27,734 bases of DNA from assembly GCA_036524155.1 (NCBI GenBank), contig DATDCV010000636.1:1-27734 (forward strand), read 5' to 3'. The notes under the pieces are model-generated. The model did no database searches, was not told the origin of the DNA, and saw nothing but the letters and a program-made list of their open reading frames with translations. Below are positions 22,973 to 27,734 of the stretch, piece by piece (the stretch's first letter is position 1; each line of letters starts with the position of its first letter). The DNA comes from DATDCV01 sp036524155 (GTDB taxonomy: Bacteria > Verrucomicrobiota > Verrucomicrobiia > Limisphaerales > UBA8199). The position numbers were made by a program, and so were the translations under genes.

Positions 22973-22987
22973 TTCGGATAATCCGAA
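22973..22987. promoter_or_regulatory. Perfect palindrome TTCGGAT-A-ATCCGAA in the nhaR/peptidase intergenic region
   Basis: A 7-1-7 perfect inverted repeat lies 14 bases upstream of the nhaR ATG and 130 bases from the peptidase start. It contains the T-N11-A core expected of LysR-family binding sites. An ATTCGGA half-site at 22929-22935 may be a second contact. It is the best candidate operator for NhaR autoregulation and control of the divergent operon. No clear ribosome-binding site was seen for nhaR. Confidence 0.6.
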
Positions 22988-23001
22988 CCATTGTTCCGGG
23001 C

Positions 23002-23946
23002 ATGGAATGGCTTAATTATCATCACCTGCGCTATTTCTGGGTTGTGGCTAAGGAGGGAGGCCTCAAGCGCGCCGCGGACAAGCTGCACGTGTCGCAGCCT
23101 TCTATCTCGGAGCAGATCAAGGAGCTTGAGGATGCGGTCGGTGAGCCGCTTTTCCGCCGCAGCGGGCGTTCCAATGTCCTGACGGACGCCGGCCAGGTGG
23201 TATTGCGCTATGCCGAGGAAATCTTCGGCCTAGGCGCCGAAATGATGCGCGCGGTCAAACAGCGGCCGGGGCTCCAATCGCTCCGCTTTTATGTGGGCGT
23301 CGCGGATGCTCTCCCTAAGCTGGTAGTCAACGAGATTGTTAAACCGGTACTAACCATGCCTCAAACCGTGCACATTCTCTGTCGCGAAGGAAAAATGGAG
23401 GACCTGCTGGCGCAGCTAGCCGCACACAAACTGGACATCGTGCTCGCTGACGAACCGGCTTCCAGCGGCCTCAAGTTCAGGGCGTTCACGCACCTCCTGG
23501 GCGAATCGGCAGTGTGCTTCTGCGCTACCACCAAGCTGGCCGCTTGCCTCCGCAAAGGATTTCCCGGCACACTGAACGACGCTCCCGCACTCCTGCCGAG
23601 CGAGAATACGGCCATGCGACGGTCCCTCGAAAAGTGGTTTCAAGAAAAGCAGATCCGCCCGCGGGTCATTGGCGAGTTTGATGATGCGGCTTTAATGAAC
23701 GTAATGGCTGCGGATGAGAAGGGTTTCGTCCCCATCTGCAAAGTCGTAGTTTCGGAGGCCGCCGCTCGCTTCCAACTTCGAGAGATCGGAGCGGCCGATG
23801 GATGTCAGCAACAATTTTATGCGATTACGGCCGAAAGGAGGATTGTCCACCCCGCCGCCGTAGTGATAACAACAGCCGCGCAAACCGAGTTGTTCAAGCG
23901 CTCAAACAAATCCAGGCTCCTCGGTCCGGAACAGCACTCCCCCTAA
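23002..23946 (+). CDS. nhaR: LysR-family transcriptional regulator, NhaR type
   Basis: 314 aa, the only plus-strand gene. The N-terminus WLNYHHLRYFWVVAKEGG with the HTH LKRAADKLHVSQPSISEQIK and FRRSGRSNVLTDAGQ closely follows E. coli NhaR, as do FYVGVADALPKLVVNEIVKP, EDLLAQLAAHKLDIVLADEP, VIGEFDDAALMNVMAA and the C-terminal YAITAERRIVHPA. In E. coli NhaR responds to Na+ and alkaline pH, activating nhaA, osmC and the pga adhesin genes. No nhaA gene is present here; the divergent partner is the membrane peptidase and stress series, so the regulon seems to differ. It converges with the quinone reductase gene downstream. Confidence 0.92.
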   Translation: MEWLNYHHLRYFWVVAKEGGLKRAADKLHVSQPSISEQIKELEDAVGEPLFRRSGRSNVLTDAGQVVLRYAEEIFGLGAEMMRAVKQRPGLQSLRFYVGVADALPKLVVNEIVKPVLTMPQTVHILCREGKMEDLLAQLAAHKLDIVLADEPASSGLKFRAFTHLLGESAVCFCATTKLAACLRKGFPGTLNDAPALLPSENTAMRRSLEKWFQEKQIRPRVIGEFDDAALMNVMAADEKGFVPICKVVVSEAAARFQLREIGAADGCQQQFYAITAERRIVHPAAVVITTAAQTELFKRSNKSRLLGPEQHSP

Positions 23947-23973
23947 CGCAATTTGCATTTAGCCTCAGGTTGG

Positions 23974-23996
23974 CGCCCCACAGAACGTGCAGGGCG
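23974..23996. terminator. Possible bidirectional terminator hairpin between convergent genes
   Basis: CGCCC (23974-23978) pairs with GGGCG (23992-23996), with an inner CAC/GTG stem around AGAAC. It lies in the 104-base gap between nhaR and the convergent quinone reductase gene. No long T-tract is present on either side, so the call is tentative. Confidence 0.3.
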
Positions 23997-24050
23997 GCTG
24001 GCTGAATTGATTTCCAAAGTCTGGTCATTTCATCCCGGCGGCTTGGGGAC

Positions 24051-24719
24051 CTAGTATTCGCCCACTTCAATCGGTCTTTCGGAATCGATGCTGAGCAACC
24101 GTGCCGCCCAGCCATTCAGCCGCACTTGGCGTTCTTCAGCCGAGACGCGGACGGGCGCATAGACGATGTTCGGCGCGAGCACGTCCCAACCCGTGAACCG
24201 CAAAATGCCGCGATGGATCGGCCGCAGGATCGCGTGAATGTCGCCATTCCATCCGCCCTTCTGGTAAACCGCTTCCGGCCCACCGGTTGTTACTGACAAC
24301 AACGCCCGCTTTCCCTTGAAGACCCCATTCTCGTAAAAGCGTTCGCCGCCGTAGGTGCGACCCATCGCAAACACCCGGTCCGCCCAGCCCTTGAGGATTC
24401 CCGGCAGCCCGAACCACCAGAGCGGAAATTGCCAGATCATCAGGTCGCAGGTTTCCATCTTGCCCAACTCTGCCTCGACATCGGGCGCGAACCCGCCGAC
24501 CTCGGTGGCGTGCATCTCCTCAATCTGCTGCTTGAAGAACTCCGGGTTCTTGACCGTGGTGAAATTCCGTCTGTCAGAAACCGGATCGAACTGCATGGCA
24601 TAAAGATCGGAAGTCGCCACGGTATGGCCGGCGGCGATCAAAGTCTCTTGCGCTGTTTGAAACAAAGCGCCGTTGAAACTCTTCGGCTCAGCGTGGGCGT
24701 ACACAATGAAGACTTTCAT
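24051..24719 (-). CDS. NAD(P)H quinone oxidoreductase (flavodoxin-like fold)
   Basis: 222 aa from the ATG at 24719, which overlaps the stop of the upstream old yellow enzyme gene (ATGA). The frame's upstream extension is therefore rejected. The start KVFIVYAHAEPKSFNGAL, the block LMIWQFPLWWFGLPGILKGW followed by ADRVFAMG, and LLSVTTGGPEAVYQKGG are typical of the NQO1/MdaB/KefF family of FMN- or FAD-dependent quinone reductases. These carry out two-electron reduction of quinones and other electrophiles, avoiding radical formation. Coupling with an ene-reductase suggests a detoxification operon. Confidence 0.92.
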   Translation of the reverse strand: MKVFIVYAHAEPKSFNGALFQTAQETLIAAGHTVATSDLYAMQFDPVSDRRNFTTVKNPEFFKQQIEEMHATEVGGFAPDVEAELGKMETCDLMIWQFPLWWFGLPGILKGWADRVFAMGRTYGGERFYENGVFKGKRALLSVTTGGPEAVYQKGGWNGDIHAILRPIHRGILRFTGWDVLAPNIVYAPVRVSAEERQVRLNGWAARLLSIDSERPIEVGEY

Positions 24720-25831
24720 GGGCGTGGAGTCAGGCAATGGAATGGGAAGTCCGTGTAGCCTTGCGCGGTCGGCGCGGACCATACTTTCATGTCTGCCGGC
24801 GGATTCAATTCCCACCCGTTGGCGAAGCGTTCCACTAGGTCCGGATTGCTCAGGTAAGCTCGGCCGAAGGCAATGAAGTCGGCTTGGCCCGAACCGATGG
24901 CCGCCTCAGCCGTTTCCTGCGTATAACCGCAACAGCCCATCAGCGGCCCCTTGAACACGGCGCGAAATTCCGGGAGCGTCATCGGCTGGCCCAGTTCGTG
25001 GAAACCAAACGCCAGGCCATCCACCACGTGCAGGTATGCCAGTCCATAGGCGTTCAGTTCTTTGGCGACATAAGTGAAAGTCTCGCGGTAATCCGGCGAT
25101 CCCATGTCGTTGAAATTGCCGTTGGGCGAAAGTCGCACACCCACGCGGTTGGCGGGCAGGACGTTGACGATAGCCTCGACGATTTCCTTCAGAAAACGGA
25201 AGCGGTTCTCGAGGCTCCCGCCGTAGTGATCGGTCCGGTGGTTCGTCCGCGACTGGAGAAATTGGTCAATCAAGTAACCGTTGGCCGGATGAATTTCGAC
25301 GCCGTCGAAACCCGCCGCCTTCGCCCGCTCGGCCGCCCGCCGGTAATCCTGCACGACCACAGCAACTTCGGCCGTCTCCAACGCGCGAGGCGTTTCGTAA
25401 GGTTGCTTGCCGATTGGCGTGTGGATGTAGTCGCCGTTGAGCTTGATGGCCGAAGCCGACACCGCGGGATTGCCGCCGTGGAAGCTGCTGTGCGAGGCGC
25501 GCCCGCAGTGCCAGATTTGGAGGAACACTGGCGTGCCTTTGGCACGGAGCCCAGCGGTAGTTTTCTTCCAACCCGCCACCTGCGCGTCGTTGTAAATGCC
25601 TGGCGAATCCACCCAGCCGAAGCCTTGCTCGGAAATGACTGTGGCCTCGGTGATGATCAGTCCGGCCGATGCGCGTTGGGCGTAGTATTCGGCCATGAGC
25701 TCGTTGGGGATCCGTTCTCTTCCAGCGCGGGCGCGCGTGAGCGGCGCCATGACCACGCGGTTGCGGAGAACCAGGCCATGGAGGTTAAAGGGTGACAACA
25801 AATGAGGGGAAACGAACTTCTTATCTGTCAT
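24716..25831 (-). CDS. Old yellow enzyme family alkene reductase (NemA-like)
   Basis: 371 aa from the ATG at 25831; ATGs at 25837 and 25879 are alternatives. An FMN TIM-barrel that reduces activated alkenes, nitro compounds or quinones with NAD(P)H. Family blocks: LRNRVVMAPLTRARAG, QIWHCGRASHSSFHGG, the active-site string VEIHPANGYLIDQFLQSR (His, Asn and Tyr proton donor in HPANGY, as in OYE1), NHRTDHYGGSLENRFRF, and the phosphate-binding FIAFGRAYLSNPDLVERF. The stop overlaps the start of the quinone reductase. No strong ribosome-binding site was seen. Confidence 0.94.
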   Translation of the reverse strand: MTDKKFVSPHLLSPFNLHGLVLRNRVVMAPLTRARAGRERIPNELMAEYYAQRASAGLIITEATVISEQGFGWVDSPGIYNDAQVAGWKKTTAGLRAKGTPVFLQIWHCGRASHSSFHGGNPAVSASAIKLNGDYIHTPIGKQPYETPRALETAEVAVVVQDYRRAAERAKAAGFDGVEIHPANGYLIDQFLQSRTNHRTDHYGGSLENRFRFLKEIVEAIVNVLPANRVGVRLSPNGNFNDMGSPDYRETFTYVAKELNAYGLAYLHVVDGLAFGFHELGQPMTLPEFRAVFKGPLMGCCGYTQETAEAAIGSGQADFIAFGRAYLSNPDLVERFANGWELNPPADMKVWSAPTAQGYTDFPFHCLTPRP

Positions 25832-25891
25832 AAGCATGATGTTGTTCGATTGGGTTATTCTTGACGAGTTTACGGTCATCCAACGTCGCAG

Positions 25892-26353
25892 TCATTGGCA
25901 CGCAGCAGCGGACGTGAAAAGACGCTTCAGCTCTGCTGTCCGAAACTCGAAAATCTTGTCGATGTCTGGTCGCACAAACCACCGATGCAATAGGGCGTCG
26001 AACGGCACGGCATAGCGCACCACGTCGCGGGCTAGTGTGCCGCCGTCGCGGGGCTCGAAGGTGTGCTCGTGAATCCACTGGCGATACGGCCCCCGAAGCT
26101 GCTCGTCCACGAAGCGATGCGGTGGCTGCCAGGCGCTGATGCGCGTGCGCCAGCGGATTGGAAGCCCGTGAACCCGGAGCCGGTAGTCAATCAGCGTTCC
26201 CTCGCGCATGACGATCGGCCGCGGTGTGAGGATGCAAAAATGCAGCCAGGGCGGAGTGAGGGTATCGAGGTTGACCGCGTCTCCGAAAAACGGAAACAGC
26301 CCGGCCGGTGGAACCGGCAGCCAAAACTCGGTTTTGAATTCACGAACCGTCAT
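25892..26353 (-). CDS. SRPBCC-fold protein of the type linked to TIGR01777 epimerases
   Basis: 153 aa. The sequence FKTEFWLPVPPAGLFPFFGD, then NLDTLTPPWLHFCILTP, DYRLRVHGLPIRWRTRI and FVDEQLRGPYRQWIHEHTFE is the usual pattern of the START/SRPBCC ligand-binding proteins found beside YfcH-like epimerases and photolyases. The C-terminal helix FRTAELKRLF is also typical. The ligand is not known. Here it lies 66 bases downstream of the photolyase and probably in its operon, while the epimerase is some 14 kb away. ATG at 26353. Confidence 0.88.
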   Translation of the reverse strand: MTVREFKTEFWLPVPPAGLFPFFGDAVNLDTLTPPWLHFCILTPRPIVMREGTLIDYRLRVHGLPIRWRTRISAWQPPHRFVDEQLRGPYRQWIHEHTFEPRDGGTLARDVVRYAVPFDALLHRWFVRPDIDKIFEFRTAELKRLFTSAAACQ

Positions 26354-26419
26354 GCGCTTTTCTCCGCGGAGCTTGCGATACCCCGCAACATCCCGGCAAA
26401 AACAACCTTGGTGGAAAGA

Positions 26420-27734
26420 TCAGCCACCATACCTATGGCCATCCACGCAACGTCCTAAGCCAGTTCGCACAGTACCAGTCGGAGGATTTGCTTGGCTGCG
26501 ACCCTTGGTGCTCAACATCACTTCGGTCCGGCGTGCATGGGCCTTAGCTCGCGCGAAGGCTTCCAAGGCGACGTCGCGCGCGATGGCATGGCTGACAATC
26601 GGTTGCGGATAATTCCGGCCGAGTTCGACGCCGGCAGCGCGCAGAATGGCTGTCGGCGCTTTGTCCGGTCGGTGAATCCACTCGGCGGACAGCCGCGCGA
26701 TCTCCGGACACCACCGGCGGACGTAATCCCCTTCAGGATCGAACTTCTCGCCCTGGCTTGTGGGATTGAAGACACGGAAGTAAGGTGCAGCGTCCGCGCC
26801 GCAGCCGGAGGTCCATTGCCAGCCTAGCGTGTTGTTCGCAAGGTCAGCATCCACGAGCGTGCTCCAGAACCAGCGCGCTCCGTTCTGCCACGAGATCAAC
26901 AAGTCCTTGACAAGAAAGGACGCGACGATCATTCGCACGCGATTGTGCATCCAGCCAGTCGCCCACAACTCGCGCATTCCGGCATCCACAATCGGGAAGC
27001 CGGTTTGGCCGCGTTGCCAGGCCTGCAGCCAAGTCGCCGCCTTACGCCACGGAAATTCATTGAATTCGGCTCGCAACGGCTCAGTGGGCGTTTGCGGAAA
27101 GTGATAGAGCAAGTGATGCGCGAATTCGCGCCAGCCGAGCTCGGCGAGGAACTGAGAATTTCTCCATGCTTCGACCGGCAGCCCGTGTTTCGACGCCCAG
27201 CGCGCCAGGGTGTGCCAGACCTGTCGCGGGCTGATCTCGCCGAAGTGCAAGTGCGGCGAAAGTCGGGACGTGCCGACGAGATTGGGGCGGTTGCGCAGGT
27301 CGGAGTAGCGGTCGAAAGCTTGCGCGAGGAAGGTCTTCAGGTTTTCGGTCGCGCCGTCGGCACCCGGCTGCCAGGCGGCGTGCATTCCCTCAGCCCAGTT
27401 GAGCTTCGGTTCGAGTTCGAGTTGGTCGAGGGCGAGTGACTTAGGCCAGTTCACCGGTGGTAGCAGATTTGGGGGCGCGGGCAAAGGCCCGGCAGGGTCG
27501 GGCCGATTGAGGCAATGCTTCCAGAATGGTGTGAACACTCGGAATGGTTTGCCGCTCTGGTTATGAATGGTAGACGGCTCGTGCAGCAGGGCGGCATTGA
27601 AGGTCTCGATGGCCAAGCCCTCCGTGCGCAAACGCTGCATCACCTTCGCATCGAGCGCGATCATCGTTGGCTCGTAGCGTCGATTCCAAAACACCGCCTT
27701 CGCACCAGCTTCCTTCGCCAGCCCACGAAGCGCC
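26420..27734 (-). CDS. phr: Deoxyribodipyrimidine photolyase (class I, 5' end outside window)
   Basis: The frame is open to the window edge; the first visible residues, ALRGLAKEAGAKAVFWNRRY, are the conserved region just after the antenna-binding N-terminus, so roughly 80-90 residues are missing. The FAD-binding domain is complete: YSDLRNRPNLVGTSRLSPHL followed by HFGEISPRQVW, then RNSQFLAELGWREFAHHLLY, TGFPIVDAGMRELWATGWMH, NRVRMIVASFLVKDLLISWQ and GCGADAAPYFRVFNPTSQGE. It repairs cyclobutane pyrimidine dimers with blue light; a DASH or 6-4 type is less likely. About 35 residues at the C-terminus (after FARAKAHARR) have no counterpart in the usual family ending. It leads the SRPBCC gene. Confidence 0.93.
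   Translation of the reverse strand, partial: ALRGLAKEAGAKAVFWNRRYEPTMIALDAKVMQRLRTEGLAIETFNAALLHEPSTIHNQSGKPFRVFTPFWKHCLNRPDPAGPLPAPPNLLPPVNWPKSLALDQLELEPKLNWAEGMHAAWQPGADGATENLKTFLAQAFDRYSDLRNRPNLVGTSRLSPHLHFGEISPRQVWHTLARWASKHGLPVEAWRNSQFLAELGWREFAHHLLYHFPQTPTEPLRAEFNEFPWRKAATWLQAWQRGQTGFPIVDAGMRELWATGWMHNRVRMIVASFLVKDLLISWQNGARWFWSTLVDADLANNTLGWQWTSGCGADAAPYFRVFNPTSQGEKFDPEGDYVRRWCPEIARLSAEWIHRPDKAPTAILRAAGVELGRNYPQPIVSHAIARDVALEAFARAKAHARRTEVMLSTKGRSQANPPTGTVRTGLGRCVDGHRYGG

Noticed and set aside
1..27734. CRISPR arrays, insertion sequences, prophage or integron features
   Set aside because: No spaced repeats, transposase or integrase reading frames, or attachment-site repeats were seen in any part of the window.

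Overview
The window is a dense, roughly 60% GC bacterial chromosome segment. Almost every gene lies on the minus strand; the exception is nhaR. The gene content suggests a member of the Verrucomicrobiota (Pedosphaera/Limisphaerales-like) or a close relative in the PVC group. It includes a secreted SASA-type esterase fused to an uncharacterised domain, a Tat-exported Gfo/Idh/MocA oxidoreductase and a protein joining a ribosome-hibernation domain to a sigma factor. Shine-Dalgarno sites are often poor. No rRNA, tRNA, transposase, phage gene or CRISPR array was seen. The taxonomic placement is inference from gene style, not from a marker gene.

Layout from left to right. (1) 1-5713: an exported sugar-degradation cluster. 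A SASA esterase (cut by the window edge) carries a C-terminal domain that recurs as a stand-alone secreted protein at 4088-5713, and a Tat-signal oxidoreductase sits between them. The C-terminal remnant of an alpha/beta-hydrolase esterase lies at 5742-5873. (2) 5893-10118: a stress cluster with Hsp20, a small exported helical protein, a DnaJ/CbpA-like co-chaperone, its CbpM-like modulator, MarC, and the fused hibernation-factor/sigma protein. The last four are tightly spaced or overlapping. Hsp20 has a good candidate sigma-54 promoter with upstream repeats. (3) 10417-12236: UV-damage endonuclease UvsE coupled to a TIGR01777 epimerase. (4) 12363-15026: a large secreted protein of unknown function split by one in-frame TAA, preceded by a CIA30-domain protein. 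(5) 15037-17786: TspO, a one-domain voltage-gated cation channel with an unusual TLDNWSD filter, and a CNNM/CorC transporter. (6) 17903-22842: an envelope and stress series with a membrane zinc peptidase, a conserved small protein, a second hibernation-factor-like protein, a site-2 protease with CBS domains, a PGPGW membrane protein, a tandem universal stress protein and TerC. NhaR is divergent from this series, and a perfect 15-bp palindrome lies in the shared upstream region. (7) 24051-27734: a quinone reductase overlapping an old yellow enzyme, an SRPBCC protein and a photolyase cut by the right edge.

Taken together the segment reads as a stress-survival region: protein folding, ribosome hibernation, membrane proteolysis, ion homeostasis, redox detoxification and UV repair, flanked on the left by carbohydrate catabolism. 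The most notable points are the hibernation-factor/sigma fusion inside a DnaJ-CbpM operon, the channel filter that resembles the engineered calcium-selective CavAb, the shared unknown domain of the esterase cluster, the NhaR palindrome, the candidate sigma-54 control of Hsp20, and the clean single-codon interruption of a large secreted protein.
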